This document shows positions 47,601 to 59,536 of a stretch of DNA of 64,000 nt, in pieces. Position 1 is the first letter of the stretch, and every line of letters starts with the position of its first letter. A program made the translations under genes and the position numbers. A model generated the notes under the pieces. That model ran no database searches. It saw nothing but the letters and a program-made list of their open reading frames with translations, and was not told where the DNA came from. The DNA is taken from NCBI GenBank assembly GCA_022376465.1, contig JACDTU010000020.1:496001-560000 (forward strand). The letters are read 5' to 3'. This DNA is from Cubamyces lactineus (taxonomy: Eukaryota > Basidiomycota > Agaricomycetes > Polyporales > Polyporaceae).

Positions 47601-50600
47601 CGGATGGGACGATGGAGGGGGTGTGTGCTAGAGGAGAGAGCGCAGAGTCTGAACGCAAGCCAGGACGAGACGAGAGACTGCGCAGGTGGCCGTACAGGAA
47701 CAGGCGCCCACCATCCTTCTCCCATTCGTCTCTCCTCGGCATCTCCCGCAGCCCCTTCTTCCCGTCCACAACATGGTCCGTTTGCATCTCAGCAGAGTGC
47801 TTGTGAACCATGGAAGAAAGTGTACCTATGCTCGACCATGGTGGCACGAGCTCGTCTTAAACCGCTGGTGCGCCTCTTGTTGTCGTCCATCTCGCACGTC
47901 CGCCTAACCAGTATGAAATCTAGAACTTCACTGTGAGGGTTTCCAGCTCACGCGAAAACTACAGCTGGAATGTTCCTACTGTATGTCACACCGCATGAGA
48001 TACACACCGTGAGCAGCCCGAATGTCGCCTGAACCTCTCCGTCTCTACCGCAACCGAGGCGGAAGTGATCCTAGCCCAGGCAGGCAGACATACCGGGCAT
48101 CGTCATTGACCGGTATGGCGCACACAACTAGCGGTAACCAATCACCGCGCGTGGTATCTACCATTGCACTCTTCTCTCACACCGTACTCGTCCTGCGCTC
48201 AGCCATCCCTTCTGCCAGAACTTGGCCTTGCAGCACTCGCCGCGGAGATCCTCCGGCGATTGCCTTGCACAACCGCCTCGTCTACCGTTGGCCGTCAGTA
48301 CTCCTCTTTTGCGCCCTCGCGTAGCCTCAACCGCCCCGCTCGCATGCGCTCTGGTGCGAACTCATCCCACTCTAAGCCAAGGCCGTCGGTCTAGGCTGCT
48401 CTCCCACTGATGCAGCACATTCCGGCGCAGACGGCGCGTGTCTCGTGGTGAGCAGCACACTGGCCTGCCCGCTGGTACTCTTTACTGATCCCCGAAAGCT
48501 TTCTCCCCGCTGGTTTAGACAGTGCTGAATATAGACTTCAGAATCCCGGCCAGCCAATGGCGTCTGAGTGGTGGAGGCACAGTGGCCTGGAGTTGTCCAC
48601 CCACTGCGCACTTGCGAAGCGAGCCATCGTCAACACGTCTTGCGAGGGAAGGCTCGCACGCAAAACGTGTGATCGCGGGTATGCGCCCCACTACTGCTCA
48701 CGGCGAGTCGGGGGCTCGATGTAGCCGCCACCTCGTCCCATCTCACCATCTTTAGTCGACTCGGACTTGTGCGAGCCCATTCTGTCCGGAACATACCTCG
48801 CCGTCCAGCCTATGCGTACCCAAGCGGCCTTCCGACACTTTCCGACTCGTCGTGACGTCCATCGCCGCGAAAGGGAAATAGCGTCTTGAATCTCTTACGG
48901 CCTCGATGCGGTTCGTACGGCCCTTCAATCTCTAAATCAATGGCCGACATGTAGCCGCTATCGCACGTCCTGGGCTCCGTGCACACCCCGATCCAGTACA
49001 CTGACCACCTTGCTGGGGAGGCCGACAAGCGTGCACGTGCAGAGTGAGTGCACCCGTCATGGATCCCACTGCTCCCGCGCGAGTAGTAGGTGTGTGTGTA
49101 CGACATTCACTTCTTGCTCCCATAGCGCGACAACACGGATGTTTTAATCATGCCAGTGAAGCCCCCCAGTGGCGTGTTCTATGACAGACTAGCTCGCTCC
49201 ACGCGGGATGTTCGGGGATAGAACCGAGTCTGGAGGGCGGGTCCAGATGTACTGCGCGACGCCATCGCCTTCCGGCTCAGCGAGGACTGCTCCTCACATC
49301 CCGGGGAGTCGACGAAAGAGGTCCTACGAACATCTAGGCGTGATGCCGACGCCATGTTGCATCCCCCGTTCGTGCCCAAACCGGCACTCTTCAGGCGTGA
49401 GTCCTCGCTCGCTACGTTCTTCATCTCCGCTGCATACATAGACGAGCGGCCCGCACGTGTCCATCAGCTGCGTTCACGGCCGCTCTTCAACCTCCGCGCG
49501 TTCTCATACGAAGCGTGCACATGGGAGCCCTATGTCGCCTTCTCCTGCGCTCTCTCCGTAACCGACGCGTCATTCGCGCTTCAGGAATCCCATCTTCCCT
49601 GACTCTCGCCCCGTCTTTGCCGAGAGCGGGCATCTGCCATCCCGACAAATCCAGCGAGGATCCCCAGACGTCCGAACCTTGCTCCTCGGACGTGCTTCTC
49701 AGGTACAGGAAATCGCCTCGTGTCGCGCCAGTCTCAGGCTTTTCGACAGCGTCCTCTCCCCCTGAACGTCTTTGACCGCGGCCCCGACCCGACATCACGA
49801 GGTGCCGGTCCCTCTGCGCGCTTGCCATGTACTCGCTAATCTCGAAGACGTCCAACACGCCTCTCACACCCATTCACAAGCGTCCTGCGCTTGCGACGAC
49901 GCGCCCGACGACCCTGACATTGTCTTTGGTCCGGGCGTGTCCCTACTGACCTCGCGCGGCCCACGGCAGTTTCCGCACCAGCGCCTTCGGTGTTCATGGA
50001 GATGGGCCGTAATGGGTTCCCTTGGCACCTTGACTGGTAAGTCACTGGTGTGGCTTTGTTCACTGCCCCCAGGAAAACACAGGGAAATGTCCGGCCTGCC
50101 CGTGACTTTGCACGTTGCACGATGCGCGGTCCGCAGCGCCTGCGAGAGAGGAAGAGAGAGCACTAGGACACCGTATCCTTCTGCTGACATCATGTCACGC
50201 AGTGCTGAGCACATCGGCGGGTCCGGTATTCACAGGAGACCCTTCTGTCATCTGTGCGTACGCTGTTTTAGCTTTACCTAGGCCACGATAAGCCTGAACT
50301 TCTCACCAGATGCTGCTCTCATCCCTTCTTGTTTCACGCGCCCGTCTTTGCTACCCTGGATGCTCTCAGAGGTCGGTATCTACGCTTTACGGCAACGTGC
50401 CTCGTCAGCCTCGCTCGGTTGCTATCTGTTTTGCAAGCCCCAGTCGTTCGAGCGGCGTGGCAGGCGGAGTCCGAGGAAATCATGGGCCTGTGGACTGAAT
50501 GCTCTCAATGTTCGTGGGTATGTTTCTTTGCACTTCTCTCTCGGGCCGGGACCGCTTGGAATTTGATCCGGCAACTTGCAGGCGTGGATCGAAGCTGGCC

Positions 50601-51245
50601 TCTCTCCGCTTCAGCTGGCCAGAGTTTGCGTATGAGCAGCGTTTGCCTAGAACGCGGATTCATTGTGGGATCCATTGAAGAACGCACCGGTCGCCTGCGG
50701 CCCTTGTCGAAGCGCAAGGGGGTGACTGCGATCCAGACTGACTGCTTGTCGTCTCCAGCTGGAGAGCGTATGCCGGCAGTATTCATGAGAGGGCGTCACA
50801 GAGATCACGGCGGACTGTGACCCTTCGATCATGATCTGCTCGGGCTTCTAGTGAACGCGTTGAGCGCGTTTCCGTGCTCACTCCCACGAGTGCCCGTTTT
50901 TGAGAGGGCGAGGGGAGTGGGAAGTCTTTCTTCTGCGTCCGCTTCTTCCCCCTTGCCTCCGTCTGACATGAGGCTCGACGTCTCGCAATATTAACCTTCC
51001 TTTGTCCCCACTCTTCTATCCCCTCGACGTTCCCCGCGTGTGCTGGCATACCCGCCTTTCCCCTCGTCTCTCTTCGCCACCACCCACCTCGTCTTTCTTC
51101 TCTTTGTCTTCCTCCTCTTCTTCCAGCGCGACCCGCCTTTTCTCTCTCGACCTTCCAAACTCGCTGCACGCTCAGGTACGCGCTCTTTGTGATCGTCTTT
51201 GTCTCTTCTTTCGCTGACGAGGAACGCGTTCGCTGGGCAGCCAAC
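47601..51245. other. 3.6 kb region without a supported gene
   Basis: Many ORFs of 60-170 codons occur on both strands but none shows a domain or a coherent splice chain. A segment near 48200-48290 can be read as an F-box-like LPELGLAALAAEILRRLPC, and plus-strand frames between 49350 and 50820 have Leu/Arg-rich fragments, so a decayed F-box gene is possible but not shown. The last 250 bases are CT-rich (51050-51125) and probably form the next promoter. Confidence 0.4.
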
Positions 51246-52559
51246 ATGAAGGAGACCGATGCACATACGGAACGCCGGTGGTCAGAGCTCGTACCTCCTC
51301 ACACTGGACTCACCTTTGCCGCCATCTGGGACCCGGAGGAGGGCATGGTTACCTTCTCAGGCGCGCATCTCTTCGATTCTGGTCTCGACAAGGCACACAA
51401 CGTGGGGGACGCGCACGACTCACCCTACGATGTCCCTGACCCCGACAACCAATCCCAAGTCCTCACCATAGACAGATTCGCCATGGCCTGCGCCCAGAGC
51501 TACCCCATCCCGTCTGCGGGCATGGACTCGTTCGCGTACGCTCGCGACGCGCTCGTCGACGCCGAAACGGTCATGGATTCGCGTTCGTGCCTCGCGTTCT
51601 CCGGCAATTCAGGCGGCTTGCGCGTACCGCCCGGGATCCTCACCGTCCCCGACAGCCCAGCGGCGGCTTCTTCCATGGCGCTCGCATCTCTAGTCAATGT
51701 CCCTTTCCGGAAAAGCCTCGTGAAGGAGCTCGTAGAGCGCGGAAAGCAGGCGTACCATTTACGGACGCGGAGACCAGAGGTGTCGCAGGTGCGCACGAGC
51801 GAGGTGCTGGATATCGACCCGTACGGCTGCAAGGCCAGCAGCAACAGGCACTGCGCGGAGAGCGACGAGACTTTCACCGACGAGGGCTTCTACGAGGGCC
51901 AATGCTTGACGCACGCGGCGCTCGGGGCGACGCCCGTCCTCGTGGACGTGAACCTGGTACGTACGCGCGCACCCGTTCGTCCTCCCGGTAACCGTCCGGC
52001 GTTGACCCCATAACCTAATCAGTCCTCGGCGTTCTCCGTGACGACAACGTCGACGTCCCGGTATGTCGAAGTTGACTATCCGCGGCCAGACAGCCACACG
52101 CAGGCGACGCACGGGCAGGGCCAGGACGGCGCGCAGAGCCAGCACGAATCTTCCTGGACGACGCTGCGCGACGTCGAACGCGACATTTGCTTCAACGTTC
52201 CCCTCGAGACCGGCCGGCGGCTCAAGAAGCCACGGTCGAACCCGTCGCACTGGTCCCAGGTCTCTTCCCGCCCGTCGACCGCGTCGCCTCCCCCGCCCGC
52301 CAACCCAGCAGAGGTCCTTGCGCGAAGGCACTACAACCACGTTTCCAACAGCTCGTCGCACACCAGGTGCAACTCGAGCGGGAGCAGCAGCAGCCGGCCG
52401 AGGACCCCAGGCGGGAATGGGCATCGTGCAAGTCTACGGCGGACAAAGGAGCTCTTGCAGCGCGTCGTCAACTGTAAGCGGAGTGACGAGGACGAGAGGT
52501 GGGTGTGCGTCGAGGTGCAGCACAAGGTGACGCAACGGGTGTGCACGGTAGAGCTGTAA
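51246..52559 (+). CDS. Hypothetical protein, 415 residues
   Basis: Two exons (51246-51956 and 52023-52559) join in phase 0 through a 66-base intron with GTACGT and AATCAG ends. I do not recognise the product. The first half is acidic and well ordered in composition, with TGLTFAAIWDPEEGMVTFSG, RFAMACAQSYPIPSAGMDSF and LVNVPFRKSLVKELVERGKQ. The second half is polar and Ser/Arg/Pro-rich, with SSSSRPRTPGGNG, probably disordered. It ends in a short ordered segment, DEDERWVCVEVQHKVTQRVC. No membrane segment or signal peptide is visible. The upstream CT-rich tract and a good ATG context support expression. It could be a transcription or signalling regulator, but nothing in the sequence proves that. 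Confidence 0.6.
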
Positions 52560-53531
52560 GGCGCAATACGGGGACGATCCTCGAGGCTTCGCTGCTGGCA
52601 CGACGAGTTAGTCGTTTGCGCTTGGCGGCCGTCTTCTTTGGGTACAGAAGTTCATGGGACTATGGGTTGATTTTTGTGTTCGCAGCAGCGCGGCACGTTC
52701 TTTTTGCGTTTTTGCCGCGCACAAACCTTCGTTATTGCGCACAGGGATCGGTGATCTCTGCTCACGCTCCTTGCATCACTTTTCGTTTCCTGTCGTGGTC
52801 GAGGATTTCTTCCGGTCGTCTTGTACTTGTATCCATATCATCTTCGCGCTCGATGTCCTGTCTCTGAGCGTAAGCAGCCATGTTAGCGATAGCTTCAACA
52901 CCTGTACCACACTCTTGTATATAGTAAAACGCCAACGCGCGACAATAGAGTAGAACAACTGCTCAATCGAGCAGCTTATACGTGCCACCAGGCGGAGGGA
53001 CATTGTATTCCATGTCTCTATTCGACTTCGATGCGATTACTCGCGTAGTACACCAGCTGTCTCCTCGCCCCAGCCTCTCCGTCGTAGCGCCAAGCTGTTC
53101 ATCGTCCAAGCAGCAGGGCAAGCGGTGAGCACCCAGCAAAAACACTAAGGACATACGTAGATAGCCGATCAGATCCAGGACAAATCGACAGGGACGGGAG
53201 GACAGTATGAAATGGGCCTCGAGGCGCTCGTCAAGACGGCGCGGGGCAAGACGAAGGGGAAAGGTATAAACATGAGTAGGATATCACAGTCACAAAGCGA
53301 CGCCCAGGGGTGACGGGCGGAGGGACAAGAGGACACAAACGGGCCATAAACAATAGTACACCAGTGGGAGGGAGCGTGAGGGTCGGAACTATGCCGGACA
53401 TACATAGGTAAGTCCTCTGGGAAGTCACAAACGTAAGGTCGTCGCGTCGAAGTACACGTACGGGGCGCAGGTCGTCGAAACCTGCGGACGGCGACAGAGG
53501 AGAGAGATAGCTGGGCGCGGGGGGTCGGAGG
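52560..53531. other. Convergent intergenic region
   Basis: About 970 bases between convergent stops. T-rich in the left half, with no supported coding region or repeat. Confidence 0.4.
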
Positions 53532-54954
53532 TCACCGAGGGTAGTACACGTCGTCTTCCCACGACTCTGCGGGTGAGAGAGAATCGATCAGTACCGGTCG
53601 CGACGGGACGTGGATGAGGACGAGAGGGGCGGGAGGACGTACCCTCCGTGATACTGCGCCACGCAAAGTAAAGCACAGTGACGGCGGCGGTTTCGAGGAC
53701 CGTCGCAACAAAGGTGCCGTCAATTCTGTGTGAGGAGACGTTCTAGCGTTGTGCGGGCGGCACAGTTAGATCGGGCGCGACGGATACGCGTAAATGAGTG
53801 GATACATACGTTACATATGACCTTGCTGAGCAAGAAGAAGTCGAGCTGGCTGAGGACAAAGAGGACGGCGGCGAGAACAAAGTACCACATCGGACGGACT
53901 TCGTTGAGCATGCCGAGGACGACATAGGTCATGATCAAAAAGTACAGGAGGGCGGCGCTACGGAAGAACGTCAAAAACGGGCGAATGGGGAAGAAAAAGG
54001 AAGACTCACGCGCCCGGCCATATGCTTGTGAGGACGAAAAGGGGTATGCTGTGTAGGCTTTCTGGCGGGTTGGAGGGCCCAAAGACTTGGGTGAAGGAGA
54101 AGCCGACATCGAGGGAAATGTAGGTCGTAGCGGCGAAGAAGGCGAGGATGAAGAAATCAAAGGGCTACGTCGGATGCAGTTAGCAGGCGGGGTGCTAGGG
54201 GACAAGGCGGGGGAGACGCACGATAATGGAACTGAGCGTTCCATCCTCGACGACCTGAGTGCTCACGATGGCATTTCCGAGAAGAGCCCAGAAGGTGGCG
54301 GCGACGAGACCGGCATGGATAGCGGTGATGACGGTGAGCGCGGTAGAGCCTTGTGTGAGGAAAGCACCGGTGGAGAGGAGCTGGAAGGGGAGGGTGAGGA
54401 GGTAGAGTGCAAGGAAGAGACGAAATTCGACGCGTCCTAGACGATAGAGGTGAGAAGGAGCGCAGAGAGACGGAGAGGACATGGCGGGACATTGAACAGT
54501 TGGGCAGAAGAAAGCGAGCAGGGTAGAAAGCAGCAGTCGGGGCAGACGGGGGGAAGGCGGCAAGGGAAGGCGGCGAAGGGAGCGAAGAGAAGAGGGAGAC
54601 GATCAAGAAGGACTCACCGACTGCAGCTCGTCTGCGGGTGGTCCAAATAACGAGGACAAGGACGAGAACGATGGAGAGGGCGCATGCGATGATGTTGGCG
54701 ATGTTGGCTAGGGAGCCGTTCTGGCCGACGGGAGGAATGCCGCACTCTGGGTTGATACCGACTGGGGCGGTGGACGGGTTTGCAGAGGGGCCGGTGAGGA
54801 CAGAAGAGTGATTATTGTGCTGTAGCTGCGGGCGAGGGTGAGCAGAGCGGGGGCGAGAAGAGGGACGTGGACATGCCTGGCGGTAGAAGAGGTTGCACCA
54901 CGGATAGGAGGGCACCTGGTGGCACAGGGGCGCAAAGTCGCCAAAGCGTGTCAT
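53532..54954 (-). CDS. CHS7: Chs7-type chitin synthase export chaperone
   Basis: The gene starts at ATG 54954 (MTRFGDFAPLCHQ) and ends at 53532. Chs7 is a polytopic ER membrane protein required for exit of chitin synthases to the cell surface. Family landmarks are the N-terminal FGDFxxxC...PWCNLF, then GINPECGIPPVG and a first membrane helix (IANIIACALSIVLVLVLVIW) ending in RRRAAVGRVEF across an intron. LALYLLTLPFQLLSTGAFL and a Trp/Asn-rich turn (FWALLGNAIVSTQVVEDGT) follow, then further helices (LYFLIMTYVVLGMLNEV; MWYFVLAAVLFVLSQLDFFL) and the closing SKVICN...DGTFVATVLETAAVT. The C-terminus ESWEDDVYYPR is acidic. About seven hydrophobic segments are visible, as in the family. Several short introns interrupt the frame, and exon boundaries near 53700 and 54050 are approximate. 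Confidence 0.9.
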
Positions 54955-55377
54955 GCCGGCCTCCGAGTCCTGCGCGTGTGGAGGGAGAAAAGGGTATCCT
55001 GCTGCACGAACGAGAAAAAAAGAGAATAGGATGAGAACGAGCGAGCGAGCGAACGAACGAGAGGAAACGAATTGATGGTGATCCCGACGAGCGTAGAGCA
55101 CGAGGCAACCGCGAGAACGGCCGTCAGCAAATTCCAATCTCCCTCCCTTGGCCGCAGATCTCACCTCAATCGTGACTCCGGCCTTCTCTACGTTCAACAG
55201 GGCGATCGTCTACAGCTCAGGCGGAAGATGGGAGGAGGAGGTAAGAACAATACCATGAGCGCCAATCATGTCCATGCCCGCTCAGGATCATCTCAACAAG
55301 TACTTTCCAGTACAGTTGGATCAAGGTAGAATTCGCGCGTTGCTCGCCTTTTCCGCGCTCGACCGTACTATTACAAA
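54955..55377. other. Divergent upstream region
   Basis: Contains the probable Chs7 promoter. No gene, RNA or strong repeat is seen. Confidence 0.35.
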
Positions 55378-56144
55378 GTGGACATTCTGCCTGCCATACG
55401 CACACGCATAGGCCCCCGACAATCTCGATTCACGGCATCGCATGTTGTCAGAACGTCGACGGACGGTACTATGCGGCTACTACAGCCAGCGCCTTTGTTC
55501 ATTGGCTTCCATCTCACCAGGTATAGGAACCACGCAGACGAGGCCGGAAGTTGGACTCACGTATCTCGCAGACTCGCACGACTTGGTGTCGACCAAACGG
55601 TGCACAGCGGAGTGGTCTTCTTGGTGAAAGCAGAGGCGCCATCTGGACAAGGCACCAGTTATTGCAAGGAAGCTCACGAGCTACTGGTAAACTCGTCGCT
55701 GGCGCCGAAACCGCGCTACTGTGCGTACGAGCCTGGAGTGCAGATGTATGTCATCATCATGGACTACGTCAAACGCTCGCAGGTTCGGTCTGGGATGCAG
55801 CTCACCCTGCTATCGCACATCCTCTCGCTGCGTGCGGCCGTGCGGGCCTCGCATCGTCAGGGATTCGTGTTTGGCGACCTGGACCTGCGCGAGCCGAACG
55901 TATGCACTGTTGGGGACACGATCCAGCGGGAAAGGAGGGCGAGGCGCGATACCCGAGCACGATCTATCTCGACTGCGAAGAGATCGACTGGCATCCAGGC
56001 GTGCAGCGAGGAGAGCTGGTGAAGAAAGCGCATGATGAGCACTTCTTCAAATTGCTCACCGGCGGGAGCCTCAGGCTTGTAACGCATGTGGAGCATCAAT
56101 CAGCAAGACAGTCCATTGGGTGCATATACAAAGCTTCGTTTTGA
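55378..56144 (+). pseudogene. Relic of a fungal protein-kinase-like gene
   Basis: Two overlapping frames carry the end of a basidiomycete kinase-like domain. The first frame shows YVIIMDYV (a hinge-like segment) and ASHRQGFVFGDLDLREPNV, a catalytic-loop variant with Asp and Asn. The second, entered near 55925, shows GKEGEARYPSTIY and VKKAHDEHFFKLL, which normally follow the DFD/DFG strand in these kinases. The DFG-like segment itself is missing at the frame change, and no GT-AG pair repairs it, so the gene is broken. The N-terminal lobe is poorly recognisable. Expression is unlikely. Confidence 0.6.
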
Positions 56145-56210
56145 AGGTCGTATCGCGAACGCTAGACAATGACGGAGAAGAACTCAGTCTCGCGGGCACG
56201 GTAGTGGCAA

Positions 56211-57511
56211 TTGCTCTCTCGACCCCCCGCCATCTTTCACAGAGGATCTAACCGACCACCAAGACACCCCGCCTGCCGACGGCTTTCTTCCCCCACCTCT
56301 CTCGCAATCCAGCTGTCTTCCTTCCCCTCCCGTACAACCGCTAACGCCCATGAAAGCCCTCGATCACGATACTCCCTCTCCACGGCCTCTCTCGCTGCGC
56401 CTTTGCTACCTGCAGGGATTCTCGGACAACCCTGGCTCATCTCGCAAGAACACGTCGATCGTCGCGACGCCATTCAAGCCAACTTCGCCCGTAATGGCTT
56501 CCATGCCAACCTCTACTACCCGCCCTCTCCCTCCCTTCCTCGCACCCAGGCCAATATGCCAACGATATCAACCCTGACCTCAGGAGCGCGCCAACTCCTC
56601 CGCCACCTCCTCATTGGCACCGACGCTCCCGGCTCCAGACGTACAACCCTTATGCCCTCGTCTTGGGCCATCGCGTGGATGACCTCGCCGCGCTGCGTGA
56701 CCCGTACTGCGACTGGCCGGACCTCGCGTTTATCACTTTCCCTACCTATCACGGCCACAGGATCCTCTATCTCTACGACATGCTCTTCCACGAGCGTGAG
56801 CTCAAGCAGAAGAAAGCAAGCTCGAGTCCGCTGTCTCAAGCATACGTGTCCGATTCGCACGACTCGGAGTCCATGTACAGTACATATTCGTCGGACGCGG
56901 GCGCAGGCGGCGCCACTACTTCTCCCGCGACGTGCGGCGGCGCGACCCAGGATAAGGACAAAGCCTTGGGAGCTCAGCTCGCGCAAGTTCTCAGCGACCG
57001 ACAGCCTACCCCACCTCACATGCCCGGGTACTCTCCGCCTCCGCTTCCAACATCTGCTATCTACGCACCCTCGCCCTTGTCTCCGAGCTTCTTTCCCTCG
57101 CCGCCACTCGCTCGGAACGCCGCTGAAGATACACATCTGGCAGGACGCTCACGACATCCCGGAGCCCGTTCCCTTCGGTGGTCCGTTCACGGCCGTCGAG
57201 CTTAGCGCGAACATGTCGACGTTCAAGGCAACGACGCAAGAGGCTCTTAGGGCGGGGACCGTCTGCGCGTCGACTCCCATGCAGGGTTGGACCGAGGACG
57301 GGCCAACGAGTCACTCGCGAAGCTCCCAGCCTCGACGTTGCGGCACCCAACGCTGTCCTGTTCGCCTCCGTACTCCCCATCGCTGACGCCTCTCGTCGCT
57401 CCTTCCCCGATGATTGCTACGTCTCTGGTCGACATTGCCGGAGCCACTACCGTTTCTTCCAGCTGTGAAGACGTAGAGGAGCTCAGAAGAGGAGAAGGAG
57501 TGCAAGACTGA
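56211..57511 (+). other. Unassigned coding-like region
   Basis: Three plus-strand frames each hold protein-like stretches that seem to continue one another: YNPYALVLGHRVDDLAALRD and LAFITFPTYHGHRILYLYDM in one, PLKIHIWQDAHDIPEPVPFG and VELSANMSTFKATTQEALRA in the next (from about 57120), and SLAKLPASTLRHPTLSCSPP in the last (from about 57290). Pro/Ser-rich linkers lie between them. I do not recognise a family. The frame changes could be short introns or frameshifts; I could not fix splice sites with confidence. A gene or recent pseudogene on this strand is more likely than chance. Confidence 0.4.
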
Positions 57512-57694
57512 AGGGCGATGACCTGCGATGACGCGCGAGGGCATCGTATATGTGAGCGAGCGGGCGGGTAGTGGGTTAACGAAAGAAAGCACACGCGCCA
57601 GTCGAATAAGGAAAGAGCCCGACGAGACGTCGGGCGGCAAAAGGCGTGGTACGGAACGAGGCGCTACGGAAACGGTACGATACTGTACGCGCTA

Positions 57695-58300
57695 CTCAAT
57701 GTCATCAACCCGCCGCTCAGGTCTGACGACGGCTTGCTTGTTCCAACAGGCACCTATGCAATGGATGAGTAAAGCCGTGTGGCGAGACGGGATGGATCAT
57801 GGTTACTGACCTAGGGTGTTGTCGTTGAAAATAACTAGACTACCCGAAGCCGCACGCATCGCTGGGAGGTTGGCAGACGGTGGACAGACGATAAGCGCTG
57901 CTACGCTTTGCACAAAGCGGTCTGACGAGCTTGTCAACGAGTAGGATACGAAGGAGGGCGGTAGGAAGGCCGTGCGGCCGAAGTCGATGGCCCATAGATT
58001 CCCATCCTCATCGATGATGAAATTGGAGTCGTTGGGGTCAGAAGGACAAAGGACTAGGCCGTTTGCGGTCTCGCTCTGGAAGTCAACACGAAGGGTGTTC
58101 TTTGAAAGGCGAAGCACCTTCTTCACCACCAGAGCACAGAAATGTTAATGCGAAGTACCAAAAGCAAGCGGAAAGCATACCTCGTTGATCTGTGCCTCGA
58201 GATGTGCAACTGAGGAGTATTTGATCGATGATAAAGACTCGACAAAGAAGGTTAGGGAGGGGGAGCCTGACGCGCGCGAGCGAAGCGAGCAGTGCGGCAG
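57695..58300 (-). pseudogene. 3' part of an APH-like kinase, 5' end missing
   Basis: On the minus strand, exons join to give a C-terminal kinase fragment: a helix SSVAHLEAQINE spliced to KVLRLSKNTLRV, then LVLCPSDPNDSNFIID and GNLWAIDFGRTAFLPPSFVS. The SD..DSNF and DFG strings correspond to the catalytic loop and metal-binding motif of basidiomycete aminoglycoside-phosphotransferase-like kinases. No N-terminal lobe is found. The open frame upstream ends in a stop about 130 bases before the hairpin-rich subtelomeric segment begins. It looks truncated at a chromosome-end rearrangement. The 3' end is approximate, after an intron starting near 57811. Confidence 0.6.
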
Positions 58301-58440
58301 GCGACTGCACTAAGAAAAGGAGTAGGCGAGGGGATGGGTCAACTTGGGCGTTGGTTTCCCAACACCCCCCAAGTTTCGTCTACTTATAGACTCTTCAGGA
58401 CCACTGTATAGTTCTTACGACTAAGTTCAAGCCGCAATGG

Positions 58441-58622
58441 CCCGGAACTTCGGGCATGATCATCGCGTTAAACGAATTTGATGAAACGCGATGCCGTCGC
58501 ATAGAAGCGACGGCACCTGATGCCGAACGCCGCCTTCGGCGGCGTTCGGCATCAGCTGATGATGGCAACTAACTTTCTTTAACAGCCGGCCCCCGTGGCC
58601 GGCTCGATGACTAAAGGTCATC
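58441..58622. repeat. Cluster of five strong hairpins
   Basis: Consecutive inverted repeats occur: CCCG/CGGG at 58441; CATCGCGTT/AACGCGATG (58461-58469 with 58485-58493); TGCCGTCGC/GCGACGGCA (58492-58500 with 58507-58515); a perfect 18-base stem with a 3-base loop (58517-58534 with 58538-58555); AGCCGGC/GCCGGCT (58584-58604); and GATGAC/GTCATC (58606-58622). The density suggests a structured RNA or cruciform-forming DNA. No Rfam family is recognised. Confidence 0.7.
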
Positions 58623-58971
58623 ACGTTAAGTAACTTAAACGCTCAACGATCTAATCTAATCGCTAGGGGCGCTTATACTAACACCGAAAAGGGAATGATA
58701 ACTACCAAGTGACATTACCATCACGTGACCGGGTTCCCCTTAGTACCCGGGCCGACTTGCCCGAATAGGAAACCGCCCCCACCATGGGGACTGCTTAAAG
58801 GACGACAAAGGCGCCCACCGGCGTCTATTTCAGACGCCGTAGCTAAGCGCGCAGCCCGCCGGTGGACGGACCGGGTGTTCGGTATACGCGCTTAAGTAGA
58901 CCGGGCCGTAGGTAGCCGTGGTCACGTGGATGATGTCACCCGGCGCCTAACTTACTTTACCTAAGCCACCT

Positions 58972-59097
58972 GTTAGGGTTCGGTTAGGGTTCGGGTTCGG
59001 GTTAGAGTTAGGGTTAGCTGAGGATGATTCATCAGCGGGTCATCTGTTACCGATTAAGGTAACTCAACGTACGGTTAGGGTTTGGGTTAGATTGCCT
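58972..59097. repeat. Interstitial telomere-like TTAGGG repeats
   Basis: Degenerate TTAGGG, TTCGGG and TTAGAG units run at 58973-59017, and a second short patch lies at 59075-59091, all with the G-rich strand on plus. The second patch is enclosed by a 10-base inverted repeat, CAACGTACGG/CCGTACGTTG (59065-59074 with 59120-59129). TTAGGG is the usual basidiomycete telomere repeat. The polarity is that of a right-hand chromosome end. Confidence 0.85.
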
Positions 59098-59536
59098 TAC
59101 ACGACGTCGGTGAGAGACGCCGTACGTTGAATAACTCGTTTTGTGCTTGAGCTAAAGAATTGGAGATAAACCGCAGTCCAGCTGCGGTGGGCTTATGTCA
59201 TTAAGCCGCGTGAGCGTAGAGGTTAGCGCCGACCTGCGCCGGCCCTGGAGATGGTTCCAAGCCGCGTACGACTGCCCAAGATGGCTAGCCGTTTGGTTCG
59301 TTTCCACGGTCGTGTCATCATGTGAGCACTCCCAAAACGGTCATAACCGGGTCAGTCGCATAAATCCGAATCCCGGACAAGCCGGAATCGAACACGCCAT
59401 TAATCCCGGACGGTCTCCGGACTCACTCCGGTGTCGCCGGGCTACAGCGGGGATTTGCTTACAGGCGCTCTGGCCGAACGAATCGCCGACCGAACACCAA
59501 CGTGCGCCGCACGCGACGAAACAACACAGTGTCCCC

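Noticed and set aside
48190..50820. F-box/LRR gene
   Set aside because: Only scattered fragments in different frames, with no consistent splice chain.
58553..58610. Hammerhead ribozyme (CTGATGA)
   Set aside because: No GAAA and no cleavage triplet in the right positions on either strand.
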